Shown one piece after another: positions 13,012 to 25,085 of a DNA stretch of 64,000 nt. The notes below the pieces were generated by a model. It saw only the letters and a list, made by a program, of their open reading frames with translations. It was not told where the DNA came from and ran no database searches. The translations under genes were made by a program, and so were the position numbers. Source of the stretch: Bradysia coprophila (Eukaryota > Arthropoda > Insecta > Diptera > Sciaridae); contig NW_023503409.1 in the NCBI RefSeq assembly GCF_014529535.1, positions 7,378,390-7,442,389 on the forward strand. The letters run 5' to 3'. How positions within the stretch are numbered: the first letter of the stretch is position 1; the number at the start of each line of letters is the position of its first letter.

Positions 13012-15098
13012 GAATTTCCTAACAAATATTATAAAACAACGAAGTAGAAGACTTTCTACCAGAAATTAAAATTTAAAAAAGAGAAGTACCAGAATCCATG
13101 TTCAACCATTTTGGACATTTTCTCAGAAATTATTAGAAATAATATCGAAACAAGACACTCGTCACTCCAATGGGAGAGACAAGGGACAGCATCTAATCAT
13201 GTTTATATTGCGCACTCGTACATACAAGTCACTTGGACTACTGATTGGAATAAGATTATTATGCATATCTTAATCCAGCGAATTGACTAATCGACTATTT
13301 GAACGTCCTATACAGTGTGAATCAGGAAGCCGTGAGTGATACATCGTAATCCTCGATTAATTTCCCAGCACATTTCTAAGATACTTATAGATTGTTCCAC
13401 ATTTTCCATGAATTCTGTTTGTTAGACCTTCTACTTGAACATATATATCCCAACCAACGTTGCAGTCTGAATTACTGACAATGTGACAAAGGAGTGATGG
13501 TTGCAAAGAAATGGAATTGAGATTTCTTGAAGTATTGGCGACTTATTTACGGTCGAGCAATCATTAGGTGCCTGCCTAATGGTGAATGCTAAATCACAAA
13601 GTGATTTCATTTTAAAAGTAGCTAGAAATGTTCGTACCGGGGATCGAAACCTGATACGAGTCAAATGCTGTAGCTATTGAGATAACAAACTAATGTATCG
13701 AACATGATTTGTGGGACTCTGATGTCGATATTATTAAAATCAAATAAATGCATTTTTAGGCACTAGAAATGGAGATTGTCACTCGAGACCGTAGGTCGAA
13801 AGTGTGTGACAATAGGGGATGGAATGGTATGTTTATGTATTGTCCGTTGACAAGTGGATCGCCACCGGTTTTAAGGGGGTTTTGATTTTTGTTTTTTACA
13901 TGTTGCCACACATTGTTGACAAATTCAAGATTTTTTATTTACGAAGGTTACGCTGATTGCTTAGTGAAAAAGGACTTCACCTAGCTCAAATTAAACGACC
14001 GAAACGACCTCAGACATATTTGACATTGCAATGTGAGCAACATAGCGAAAATTAATTTCAAAACCCCCCCAAAACCCCGTGCTTCCACTTACATAAAAAA
14101 CACGAACCGAACGAGCCAATCTCAATTTACACACATCGTGTGCTGAAAAAAACATGTATCATCGTCGATGATTCATCGAGTTGTATACAACGTTTTTCGC
14201 AAAAAACGGAACGGAAAGTCCTACTTTTCGACACTTGTTGCGAAAAAACACTTGGGGTACACTTGCAGTATGAAAAGTACACATTTTGATATCGAAGTAC
14301 AAAAACATTTTTCCTTGCATTCATAAGTTATGAGTCATAACAACTAGGATAACTAGTATATAATATTGTTATTTTAAAAATGGTTCAGCGAAAGCAGTGA
14401 CAGGTGTTCGCCAAATTAATTCATCATTCATGTTAAGTTCCATGTTCAACTCTTGTCTCCCTGAAGAAACCTCAGCCAACAAACTGTCTGGATGTTACAC
14501 ATTTAAATCAAATCGGTCACTATAAATCCGGGTATGGGCTACCTAGCCGATGACCACTAAATAATGAGTAAAACAAAATAATTCTAAAGTTTGTGGGATT
14601 TTGCATTCACTTAATATGTCAGAGTCTGACATTGTCAGACACACAGACATATTGTATAGAACAGTGGGGAATTCATGAAAATATAATGTTGAATATTTTC
14701 CAACTCTTGTGTAAACGGTTACCGTATACTTTTCCACACTTTTCAACGATAAGTTTGCAGTGATACACATTGGTTTATAATTACTTTGCCATCTACCATA
14801 TATACACACCAGTCATTAAAACTTTAGACAGATTTAATAAAGTAAACTAAGAGTGAAACATGTTGCGATACTTATTACAGCAAAAAAAATGTGGCAAACT
14901 CATTCGACGTTTTCGGATTCCGCAAAAATGAACTCGGATTATTGAAGCTGTCCAAAATTTTTAAGTTTTACTTAACTTTATCATTGCTTACCTTAAAAAA
15001 ATAATTGATCGCTGACTCGCTATATAATACAGTCCGCTTTGTATGTTTAACAAAATTGACCTATTTTAGCTTCTTCTTGTTAAATATTTCAAGTCTTA
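13012..15098. other. No gene; scattered copies of a ggcactag repeat
   Basis: Pieces such as aggcactagaaatggag (13757) and atcgtgtgctgaaaaaaac (14122) recur at 24680-24760, 26170-26240 and 52950-53020 (ggcactagatgtg, catcgtgtgc). No coding sequence supported. Confidence 0.45.
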
Positions 15099-15436
15099 AC
15101 CTGGTTCTTTCAGAACCTTGGTATGTACGTACATTCATGTCTGAAATAACATGTTAAGACACTTCTGAGTTGATCACGAAGGTCACGAAGGCGTTGGAAC
15201 ACATATTTTCAAGGTTCTGAAAGAACGGGTTAAGACACCCACGAGGGCGGGTGACACCGAAATCGATAAACGCACTCAGTACATATTGTGTGTGAAATAG
15301 GTTTCTTCCATCGTACGGTAAAAACGAATTTTGACAGGCCGAAAACAACCGACCGTCATCCACAGAAGCAAACATAACCGCAACTTAAACAAACTTGTTC
15401 GTTAAAACTTCAAAGTAAGGTTGTGTCATACCCAAG

Positions 15437-15464
15437 AGGTCCCGGGTTCGACTCCCGGTGCAAA
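15437..15464 (+). repeat. tRNA T-arm/B-box-like sequence
   Basis: ggtcccgggttcgactcccg contains GGTTCGACTCC, which fits the pol III B-box consensus GGTTCGANTCC, in a TTC-loop flanked by complementary cccgg/ccggg. No A-box or cloverleaf is visible upstream, so it is a SINE or tRNA remnant, not a tRNA gene. Confidence 0.4.
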
Positions 15465-15901
15465 AATGCTTGCCTGGTTTTATTCTAATCACTTGGTGAT
15501 TAAGCACTCGCTATTAGTTATCTAATGGCTGTACGACCGTAACATAGTCGCAAATTTCAAAGAAATCCAATATTCGATTTCTTCGCAACAATCACGCCAT
15601 ATTGACATAATGTCAATGACACAATTCACAATATACAACAGACTGTAGGATAAGCGCCATCTATGATCGACTAGTCGCTCATTGGGAAAATGCATGAGTC
15701 ATTAGTGATGGTTGTGGTCTTCGCATACCACTCGTGGCTTAGAGAATTCACAACGTATGGGACGTTTACACGGTCGATTTGTGAACTATCTGAGTCCGGA
15801 GAGATATGATGAAAAATCACAATTCATATGATCAAGTGACTTGTGCAATAGCACAACAGGCCCACTAGAGGCTTAGGTGCTGGGCTAACCCCCTTCCCAT
15901 C

Positions 15902-15902
15902 G

Positions 15903-15938
<36 letters not shown>
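15902..15938. repeat. Poly(A) run
   Basis: About 37 uninterrupted A residues inside the 15299-15998 insertion; could be a retroposon tail or simple-sequence expansion, and its length is likely unstable. Confidence 0.9.
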
Positions 15939-15940
<2 letters not shown>

Positions 15941-16330
15941 TTGTGTTGGCTTCTCTGTGGATGACGATTGACATTTTGAACGACCTTGGAAGAAACCTAT
16001 CAACTTGAAGAAAATGTTTTTTAGGAAAATTCGGAATTTTGTTTTTGTTACGTTGCCTTTTCCATATAAACTTCGTAGCCGCTGAACTCAATTTGTGTGT
16101 CACCGCCTTCGTTATCAACTCAGAGTTGTCTTAACCTGGTTCTTTCAGGACCTTGCATATTTTGGCGGGTGAAATCAAATTTGTTGAACGCACTCATTAC
16201 ATATTTTGTGAGAATGAGAAGTAAATTTGAAAACAATTTTTTTGGTAAGGTAAAATCGTCATATAAAGTTTCACAAGCCTAGTTGGTTCCACCACGGTTC
16301 TGAAAGAACAGGTTAAGAGAGTTTTCTTAA

Positions 16331-16563
16331 CCAAGGTAAATATAGTGAGGAGGTAATGCCATTCAGACGTGCGGTCTAGCACATAAGTTCGACGCCAATG
16401 ACATTTTTTTAATGGTTGACTATGATTTACTTGTATTTCACAAAAATATTTTCACTATCTCACAACAGATGGCCTGATTTTCTATTCCATTTTTTGCTTT
16501 CAACGGAGGGATGAGATGGCGTATGTATCGAACTTTCGTACCTCCTCACTATATTTACCTTGG
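16331..16563. mobile_element. Small MITE with ccaaggtaaatatag ends
   Basis: ccaaggtaaatatagtgagg at 16331 is matched by its reverse complement ending at 16563; 26-bp near-perfect ends, 233 bp long, no coding frame. It sits within the cluster of the other family. Confidence 0.7.
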
Positions 16564-16615
16564 TCTTAACCTGGTTCTTTCATGATAGTGAACTACGAAA
16601 TATTCCAGTTATAAT

Positions 16616-16859
16616 CAAGGTTCTGAAAGAACCAGGTTAAGACAACTCTGAGTTGATCACGAAGGCGGTGACACACAAATTGAGTTCAGCGGCTACGAAG
16701 TTTATATGAAAAAGGCAACGTAACAAAAACAAAATTCCGAATTTTCCTAAAAAACATTTTCTTCAAGTTGATTTCACACACAATCTGTACTGAGTGCGTT
16801 TATCGATTTCGGTGTCGGCCGCCTTCGTGGGTGTCTTAACCTGTTCTTTCAGAACCTTG
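16616..16859. mobile_element. Complete ccaaggttctg MITE (reference copy)
   Basis: Runs from aaggttctgaaagaacc to ttctttcagaacctt, about 244 bp, with collinear interior to the split copy at 15210-16155. Confidence 0.7.
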
Positions 16860-17123
16860 GTTATCATTAGGCAAGCAGGCAGAATATGTAATTTGAATAA
16901 GTTGAGTGAGATTTTATTGATGAAATGAACGAGCGCGGAATCAAATACACTAAAATCATATGTCAAAATCGTCAAAATTTAGACGTGCGCGTCCGCAAAC
17001 TGTCATCCGATCTAAACAACTAATAGCCGTTGAAAAAGACAAATTGTTTGATCTGGGTTTCACTGAAGCGCAAAACTCGAGACCCTAAAACAAAGACAAA
17101 AAACTTGTTCAAAAGCAACTAAA

Positions 17124-18102
17124 ATGGGACGGGTAAGATTTTCGTTTTTATTCGTCGATTAGATTGAATCGAATTCATCGAATTTCACGTTTTCCGAGTC
17201 AATCATTAACATGCATTGTCTCCGAAAGACTTAGCTGCCTTTACTTTCAATTTTGACGCAAATTAAATTGCTCGGCGTTTCAGCCCAAGCCCAAGATCAG
17301 TACCATCAGAAACCGAAAATTGATGGACAAATCGAAGTCAACCGGAGATTTCGTTGCTTTCAAGCAGAAGAAAACCGGATGCGAAAAAACAAGAAAAGCC
17401 GATGAACGGATGCAAGCTCTGAGTCAATGTCGAGGGAGAAAACAACAACTGACGGACAGAAAACCAAAAATTACGTCGCTCTCGGTGAAAGTGAGAAATG
17501 CTAGGCCAAAATTTGTGGAAAATCGAAACGAAGCTGCCCGAAACGATGATGAAGCTGCTTCGTCTGCATCTTGTTCGTGCGAAATATGTCAGAGGCCTGC
17601 AGAAGCAAACATCGACAATCCCTATGATACCGAAGAGGAACTCGCGGAAGCCGTTGCTAAAATCGAACGAGCATTACCGTCGTCGCCGCGTATGCGCAAA
17701 GCCGTTATAATGGAACTATTTCGCAGTTTAGATGAAGAAACCCAACAAGAAATCATCGCAAACTGGGCGGCAGAGGAATTGCACGAGATTCACCGATTCT
17801 ATCACAGAGACGACATCGTCTGTCACCAGCGAACGAGCCAACCGCTGTCGTTGATGGTTCAACTGGTCAAACGGAGCCCGTACGACAATTAGTTTGTACG
17901 CTGAATCAAGCCTATGCGCTGTATATCAGCGAAAAGACAGGTAGGTTATTCGTTAGTATGCTACCTTTAACATCATTTTAACTGAAAAAAAAACGAACTT
18001 TCAGGCACCACCATCACTTTGGCCGAATTCTGTTCGTTGAGACCTCCCCATGTCACTCTATGCAGTATCAGAATGCTTCAAATGGATTTGAATAGTCAGT
18101 GA
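17124..18102 (+). pseudogene. Decayed transposase-like gene
   Basis: A nine-base first exon (Met-Gly-Arg, 17124-17132) with donor gtaag joins 17284, giving MGRPKPK (AT-hook-like) and a basic region, then an LPSSPRMRKAVI segment and FYHRDDIV near 17790-17815. These resemble the ordered motifs (LPxSPxKKxAV, FYxRDDIS, then LxxAYALYxxxTG and FCSLRPPHV) of a widespread animal transposon-encoded protein, recalled by pattern only. The later motifs lie in another frame (17850-17940, then after a 64-bp intron 18005-18102), so a one-base frameshift separates the halves. Translation in frame one stops at 17890. The end after LRPPHVTLCS is truncated. Superfamily not assigned. Confidence 0.55.
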
Positions 18103-19964
18103 GAAGTAAGTACGCATAAATTGTAAGTCTTAAAATTAACCCTTTCCAGCTATTCTGTCGAATCGTAAAACGATTTTAAAATGTGTCAGTAAAAGATCAG
18201 ATCAGTAAAAGCTTTGTCAACAACTCTGCTACTAGCATGAACACTGAATTGACAAGTGTCAAATTTAGAGGCTTTAGTGATACGAGCTACCGCTTAGGAT
18301 TGTTTGTATTGTATGTTTTAACTCATACAAAGAAAACAAGCCATCTATATGTATAACAGAAACGCAGTGCCTACTGTGATTTCACCAGCCTCCGAATATT
18401 TTCTATGTTCATGCTAGTAGCAGTGCTGTGCTTTGTCTGACAATATTTGAGGGAAGCGGGCATCCCACTCCTCTCTATTTCTTTACTTTGCTGACCAAGT
18501 CGTATTTTTAATCCGCTCTTGTAAAAAATCTAAAAAAAAACGTTGGGTCGACCAGTGGCGTTGCTAGAGCCCAATTTCAGGATGGCCTAAGCCCACAGGT
18601 CAACTTTGTTGTATATGTTGCAAAACATCTCAGGTTCGTGATGGTATTTTGGGTGAACTATCTCAAAGGATTGACAATTTAACGAAAAACTCTAAAGTTG
18701 TAACTGATGCACAGCGGGAAAACTCCTAATATCCCAAACTCCTCAGCTTAATTTCTAACTATTCTTCCTCTAAAACTTCTTAAAATCTTTAATAATGCGG
18801 CCTTATTTTAGTAGGCCTGTTCAAGGTGGATCGTGCCATTGCAATGATGGATTCTCATTCTCAATATTTCACTAAATTTCCTTTTTCTATTATCCTTTCA
18901 GGCACATGACAGTTGATGGATTATAGCAGTTTATGGAGAAAAAACTGCGATCTAAATCCAACTAAGAAGCAACATTAAACTTTTTGATTAATAAAAACAC
19001 TCAGGTCGCTAAATTCCGAATTTGTATTTCATCAAACATACTGCACACTACGAACCGCAAGCCAACTACTTGGTGCTCTGGGTCAGATTCAGATCAGCAG
19101 TCTTTGTGCACAGTTCTTCGATTTTTGTTGTGCGGTTCGGACCAAAGACGTTCCAATAACCATCTGGATGAACCAAGTGTCAATCAACTGAATCAAAATT
19201 AGGCTGAAATTTCATTGCCCTTTCATGTAAGTTCTTCGTTCCAAGGCTAGCATCGTTATTTCCGTATTTATATTCTTTTTGTTATTTTATTTCATAAATT
19301 ATCATTTATTGCAGTATCGTTCACTAATATTTTATAAAGGAAGAATGAACTTCTGATATTACGATCTACATGTCCGGTGTTGATCACTCGTGTTGACTAA
19401 ATTTTAAATCTAAATTTTTTCTTTGTTTTTCAATCTTATGAGCTATTTTTTGGGAAGAGCTGTAGACTTTGATTACTCAATTCTGCGAGTTTTTCTTTTA
19501 TTGAAATGAAAATTCTCACCAATCGAAAATGGAGAGAACGACCGGTTAAAAACCATAAAATATATGGAGCCGGTACACATCTTTTTCCCTAACTAGTGTT
19601 GAAAATTTTGACTCGAAATATAATATCGCGGCTTCGTCGCGTTCCTAACTTATGCTCACAGGATTTTCTTAGCGAATTCGATTCCAAAACTTACCTCCGG
19701 CTTCTGCCGGAAACTTCTCATTCGCTAAAAAAAAGTCTTTCAGCATGCGTTAGCAAAATAACTAAAATAACTATTCAAGTTACATTCGCACAATGTGACT
19801 GTAAACTGAAATTTTCAGAGAAATCATAAGTTGGTACGCCTGTAGATGGAAGGAGCATGTCATAAAAATTGGCACCTCGCCACAGTCATACCAACTTATC
19901 AATTCTCTGGAAATTTTGTGTTTCTATTTTGCAGTGTTATTTAGCGCGTCACTGTCCTTAGAAT
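18103..19964. other. No gene; one inverted repeat
   Basis: An inverted pair (gctactagcatga at 18228, tcatgctagtagc ending 18421) marks a MITE-like piece. Nothing else supportable; several short frames lack motifs. Confidence 0.4.
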
Positions 19965-20236
19965 TTAAATAAATAAATGAACTTTGTGGCACGTTTTTGA
20001 TTTACGATGATGCGTCAGCTGATACATATACCTGAACTTTTTCGAACAAATCTTGCACTCGTATCGAGGTTCACGATTGCATTCGTACTTGTAGTGCCTC
20101 CTCTGTATATTGATAAGTGTGATTAAGTGAATGATAAAAATTAAGTTAGAAAATTTATCTTTTTTTACCATGTTTGGGAAACAGTTGTACGATCGACCAC
20201 ATCCTTGTGGACAAAAATATTTCTGTGGAGCGCCGT
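19965..20236 (-). CDS. lola: lola-type zinc-finger terminal exon module (20.1 kb)
   Basis: Two exons: 20169-20236 and 19965-20102, with a 66-bp GT-AG intron inside the first finger. The entry acceptor (ttcttacag) leaves two bases, AC, so a donor ending in G gives Asp, then GAPQKYFCPQGCGRSY. After splicing, finger 1 is Cys-x3-Cys-x12-His-x4-Cys (ending RRHYKYEC) and finger 2 is Cys-x2-Cys-x12-His-x5-Cys (CKICSKKF ... HHRKSKTC). A C2HC finger followed by a second finger is the signature of lola alternative C-termini, which give BTB repressors/activators different DNA targets in the nucleus. It is the most distal module from the presumed promoter. The stop is TAA at 19965-19967. Confidence 0.75.
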
Positions 20237-22058
20237 CTGTAAGAAAAATAAGTTTATTTATGATACATTTGGACATTTAAAGGTCAGTTATTTAACTACT
20301 GAAGGGAACAAAATTATTCAAATCATTCGCTGATATCATTCCATTTATCAACTTAACTTTGACAACATTGAAAAAAAAACTTGTAACACAAATCTCAAAC
20401 TAAATTCAATTGAAACAATAATTAAGAATCGCTATTTATATAGCTTGACTTAACACATTGACTGGGATGGTATTTAAACTCTCCAAAAAGGAGATATGTC
20501 AAACATACAAAAATCATTATTTATTGGTGCTTTTAAATGTAACAAGATAACAGATAGATAAGTGGGCCGCCTGAAAAGGTCCCTGAGGGATCTTCTATTT
20601 CTAACCGGGATCCCGAATTTTATTTTGAAACAGATGTTTTAAGGATCCCATGAAAGATCCCATGCAAAAGTCTAAAAGACCTACCCCCTTTGCTTGCAAG
20701 GGAGTAGTTACAAAGAATGCGGAAATCAAATTGCTTTCTTTCTTAATTGTATGAATTGTTTAGAACACGTAAAAAATACCACGTTCGAATCTAAGCGCTT
20801 CTTTCTTGGTTTCTCTGATTTCACTCATTTGCCATTTGAAAAAGCATACGAAATGTGAGAAATCAAAGAATCGGAGAGGAACAGCACAGGTGGGATATTT
20901 ACGTTGACAAAGTAAATGTAGCTACACATAACGACGCGAAGTAGACCTAATCCAAATTTTTCTTCTGTTCGTCTGTCCAGTTTGACAACAAAAGAAATTT
21001 TTTTGAATTAGGTGTCCTTCGTGTTGCTATGTGTAGCTAGAGTAAGAGGTAATTGGGAAATGTGTTTTTACGGGCAGTAATTGGAATAACGATAGGCAAT
21101 GCCACTATGAATCGCATATAGTGGACAAGAAAATCTATTGTTTGGGCTCCGCCTTGGGCTATGGACCTGTGTCCCTAGTGTTTTGAAGGAATTACCAAAA
21201 TATCGATCGCTGGTAATTTTGAAGAAAGTTTAATTGAATTTGCTAAAATTTGAAGACAATGCCATGCGTAGCCTTTACGAACAATGTTGTCGGAAATGTT
21301 TTCCCTTTTTTAAAGACTTTTAAGACTTTTCTTGGCCTAAGCAATATCGATTATTACAGAAATCAAAGATAATCCATTAAGTGTGATATTCATATTAAGT
21401 CAATATGAAAATCGTGGATAGAGAAGAGAGTGTTCATAGCACTGCTCCTAGCACGAACACTTATTCTTCTAACGTCAAAAAGCATCTAAATTTTCAACCC
21501 TGTATGTACGATTGCATGTGTTGTGTGTTTTTATTCACACCACGGCAGAGTAAAAGTAACCAAGGCAGGAGCGCTTGCTTGACTAGGGACCTGAATAACC
21601 TAGTAGCCCTATGTTTTTTGCGAATTAAATTTTTCAACTTATGTCAGTGTTCATTTGAGTTCATTTTCATATAGTGCATTAGGTCCCTCATTTGACGTTT
21701 CAATAATGAACCGCTCCTGCCAGGTTTACTTTTACTCTGCCGTGTTAACACGAAAAAATCATATGACTTCTGTCATTACGAAAGAAATGAAAGGCCAGAG
21801 CTGTGGAGTGGTCAAAGAAGCTGAAATACAGGCGATACCATTTATAGACAGTCCCTAAGTAACACACGTTTTTGGACATTTAAAACATATGGATTCTGAT
21901 AATGCACATTCGTCCTCTCTTCACTCACCTTTCAAAATCTACTCTATTATCCGTTACAGACATCAAAATAAAAATATTAAACAACCGACATTGAAATTGT
22001 GCGTCGAAAAGAATTGTAACCACTTTGTATCTACATCATTTTTGCATTTTTACTTTAT
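20237..22058. other. No gene; MITE-like inverted repeat
   Basis: An inverted repeat spans 21541-21744 (cacggcagagtaaaagtaa against ttacttttactctgccgtg, with a second matched block caggagcg/cgctcctg). No other feature supported. Confidence 0.45.
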
Positions 22059-22297
22059 TCAATACTGTTTGTTACTAGATGCACGGAAAGCGTATTTTCC
22101 ACCACGCAATCTACGCAACGCTATTGGACTGTACGCATAATTTCGTCGGCATGATAAGTTTTTGATATGACGCTTCATATTTTTTCGCAGCGTAAACGTG
22201 CGTCCGCAACCCATCTCACACGCAAAAATTTGGCCTTTCCTTTGTCGCTTCATTGGCATTTCATTGTTGAACAGACCGTATCCATTGCCATAAAATT
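22059..22297 (-). CDS. lola: lola-type terminal exon with a single finger (22.2 kb)
   Basis: Acceptor ttttccag at 22298, then AA plus full codons (Glu-Phe-Tyr-Gly if preceded by G). One finger is present: CEMGCGRTF then MKRHIKNLSC (Cys-x3-Cys-x12-His-x4-Cys). Where a second finger is expected there is instead a basic tail with LRRLRGGKYAFRA ending at TAA. Either a true one-finger isoform or a module whose second finger was lost. The upstream basic stretch MKRQRKGQ may serve nuclear import. Splice phase is the same as in the neighbours. Confidence 0.7.
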
Positions 22298-22678
22298 CTG
22301 GAAAATAAAATTAAAGTTTTAGTGAAGTGATTGCAAACGGTCAATGATTTGTGCAATTAACAAGAAGTAATATTTTGCAAGTCAAAAGTTAAAAATAATT
22401 TACACTTAAAAGTTCACTAGGAAATGTTTTACTACAATCATTACATTCAGAGCATTTACAAAAGTTAATCCAGACGAGCTTTAAAGCTAATCGGTCGGAA
22501 AAAAGCTTTCCACTTTATCTCATTTTCCATTTGATTTCGAAGAAAAGCTCTCTATGAGATGCATTTAACTGGCTTTCATCATCAAATAAAAGTTTCGTGT
22601 TGCTAAAAAAAGGAATTTATTGAATTAACACCTCAGCTTCATATATAAAACATTAACACGCCGGCGTTGTATACTTAG

Positions 22679-22911
22679 TCAATTTTTAATATTAAAGACC
22701 CGTCTGCTGATAGTGCATGGATTCCGTTTCGTTTGATGATACTTCAAGTGATGTCGATGATGGAATGCTTTATCACAGTACTGACATGGAAATTGAGGTT
22801 CGACGCCACATCGATACTTCAAGTGTTTGGATACGCTATGGTAGTTTTTGTACGTTCGACCACACTGATTGGGACAACGGTATACTATAACACCTTGGTC
22901 ATCTGAGCAAT
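22679..22911 (-). CDS. lola: lola-type two-finger terminal exon (22.8 kb)
   Basis: Entry acceptor attttag at 22912-22913, then AT plus codons, giving Asp-Cys-Ser-Asp-Asp-Gln. Finger 1 is CPNQCGRTY ... SKHLKYRC (Cys-x3-Cys-x12-His-x4-Cys), the linker is GVEPQFP, and finger 2 is CQYCDKAF ... LKYHQTKRNPC. The exon lacks an internal early Met, so simple ORF scans miss it. It ends at TGA 22679-22681 after a short basic tail. Closest in linker sequence to the next module at 23.8 kb (GVEPKF), so the two are probably tandem duplicates. Confidence 0.85.
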
Positions 22912-23713
22912 CTAAAATGAAAAAGCAGTCGGTAGAAGTTAGATCTTTTATGGTAGCTTTGAATTTAATTGAAATGTTGATATAAGTAGATAGTGAGACT
23001 GATCAAAGAAATAAAAAGTAGAGGGGTGTAATGAAACCTGCACCAGTTACAAATGAAGTTCGGAAGAGGTTAAGATTACCTGGACCTGATACCACTAATT
23101 TTTCCTGAGATGATTCCACGTAAATTCTGAATTACGAAAATTTGAGATTATTTGAAATCTGGACACGTTTCCACGTTTGTTGAGGTCAGATCAGGTTCAT
23201 CATATTACCTGACCTGAAATTTCAGTCTACACTGGTTTTGAACGGTCTTCTCTTCCTTTTCCGATCTTTTTAAGCAACTTGTGGGAAAATGGCTATTTAA
23301 TAATTGTGAACTCGCCTCTGACCTGTGCTGGAAATTTAAAATTTCAACTCTTCGTCATTATAGTAACGATCAGAGACAAGTTACTTTATAGACTAGGAAA
23401 GCAACTTTGTATTGATAAGACCATTCCATGGAAACAAATGAATGATGAGCAAACGAATGACTATTGTCATAATTCCAAATAAAAATTAATCTGAAACAAA
23501 CAAATCGGATGTCATCAAATTACCATTACGCTTTAAAATAACCGGCGCGAACAACAGGATAACCCAATTTTGTTTATCGAATCATTCCACCGAATTCCTT
23601 TCATCAAAAAACACAAAAGGTTATCAACTTCATGTCACTTCCATACAACCTTCTTTGGACAAATAAGACTGTTCGAATTAAAATTAAAAGAAAACATTTC
23701 ATGGAAACGAACT
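22912..23713. other. Intermodule spacer
   Basis: No coding or repeat feature supported between the two zinc-finger exons. Confidence 0.45.
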
Positions 23714-23964
23714 TTAATGAAGAGTTATCGAATGAACAGACTTCATATGTTCTTTAAGGTGATGTTTGTGTCGAAATTTCTTCAAACATTCGACGCATGT
23801 AAACTTAGGCTCTACACCACATTCAAACTTTAGATGTTTTTTCATATTTCTTAGTCGTGTGTAGCTTTTTCCACAATTATTTTCACAGTAGATTCGTTCG
23901 CAGGTTTTATTGCCAGGATTGTAATTGTATGTCCAACAGTTCGATCCATCCCATAAAAATGCAT
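23714..23964 (-). CDS. lola: lola-type two-finger terminal exon (23.8 kb)
   Basis: Acceptor tccttttacag ends at 23965, then AT plus codons: Asp-Ala-Phe-Leu-Trp-Asp. Finger 1 is CENNCGKSY ... MKKHLKFEC, joined by GVEPKFT to finger 2 CVECLKKFRHKHHLKEH with the last His in MKSVH. This is the most canonical lola C-terminus in the window: C2HC finger plus C2H2 finger, 80-odd residues. Expected to bind DNA when fused to the BTB common part. Stop TAA at 23714-23716. Confidence 0.88.
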
Positions 23965-24859
23965 CTGTAAAAGGAGACAAACGATGCCATTTAACGATCA
24001 TCCAATTAATGGTTGTGCACTACACACTACGTAATAACTACTGCTATGATATAGAGTTATTTACTACAATATTCAAAACAAAACTGTTACAACTACATTA
24101 AATGTTACGGTGTCGCAAGGCTTACGATCCCCGAGGTGTGTAAATCGTCTGGAATTAGAAAAGTATACTTTATTTGAGGAATTTGCAAATCTAAAAATAA
24201 AATTTCAAATTTGAATTTTTGTATCAACCAGCGGCTGCATAATTTATTTATAAATAAGATGTCGAATGAACTTTGAATTCGTCATGCTTACCGCAATCGT
24301 GCAAAATAAAAATAAAATCGTAATTATTAATTATGCAACGCGGATCGCAGTTCGAAAGGTCTATCGACGATCTAGTTAAATGGAAAATGCAGACTGTCTC
24401 CATTTAATCTGGTGTTGTATTTGTAATAAAATTTGTTAGAATCGACTGGAGTATGTACAAGAAGTGATCATTTTCAAACAAGATATTACAAAAAAAAGCT
24501 TAGGTCAATTTGTAGGACAGCATCGAGATCGGTCGCTAAAATCCACCGGTTTCAGTCTGTCCAAGACTCATTTATTGCAAAAATTTCTCAATCGACTTAA
24601 TCGACTCAATCGGCGGTTTACTTAAATTACATAGTACAGTACTGGTTATTATGCGACTGAAGTGCCCTTTAAGGTACTTGGTGTGTCGATTGGCACTGGA
24701 GACCGCAGACTGAGAGTGACAAAACCCATCGTGTGCCTAAAAAAACATTTATCACCGAGTGAAACACAACGTTCAAAAAAGGCAATGGAAGCTTCACTTT
24801 CCGTCACTGTGTTGAGAAAATACTTATTTTTGTTATTTTTTTACCGATGTGAGATATAA

Positions 24860-25085
24860 ACGCACTTCAAGCATGAGTGGCACTTTAAATAGAGTACTGA
24901 AACGTTGGATACATTTTGTTTGAGCTTCATAGAATGTTTTAGTGATTTGTTTGTTTGTACTGAAACTGGATGGATATTGTATCGAACATATTTTGGCACT
25001 GTCAAAAAATCTGGAATCATTTTTCACACAAATAGTACTCTATTTGGCAGCTGTCGCTCAAAGCACTTCTGCTTGCAGTGCGTTG
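24860..25085. mobile_element. MITE with cgcacttcaagca ends (copy 1)
   Basis: cgcacttcaagcatgag at 24861 answers gcttgcagtgcgtt at 25071-25084. The interior aaatagagtactgaaac recurs in the copies at 48.2 and 53.7 kb. Non-coding. Confidence 0.6.

Larger units (their letters stand above)
15299..15998. mobile_element. 700-bp inverted-repeat insertion with two-base target duplication
   Basis: Begins aggtttcttcc and ends ggaagaaacct; inside the ends, gtcatccacag and its complement are also inverted, so the ends are about 85 bp with indels. The host sequence reads gaaat-caac uninterrupted in the copy at 16616, and here gaaat-element-atcaac, giving an AT duplication. It carries a tRNA B-box-like stretch and a 38-base A run. 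Confidence 0.6.
15210..16155. mobile_element. ccaaggttctg MITE interrupted by another element
   Basis: The left arm (15210-15298) and right arm (15999-16155) are together the reverse complement of the complete copy at 16616-16859: shared landmarks are cgataaacgcactcag, caacttgaagaaaatg and ggcaacgtaac or complements. The break falls within gtgtgtgaaat/caacttg. Confidence 0.65.
15099..16859. mobile_element. Nested cluster of ccaaggttctgaaagaac MITEs
   Basis: Copies of the end motif (aaggttctgaaagaac or its complement, followed by ggttaagac) occur at 15099, 15211, 16133, 16297, 16564, 16617 and 16834. The motif is itself near-palindromic. More copies are at 27033/27245, 37250, 45995 and 46313. 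The cluster reflects repeated insertion of one family into itself. Confidence 0.7.
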
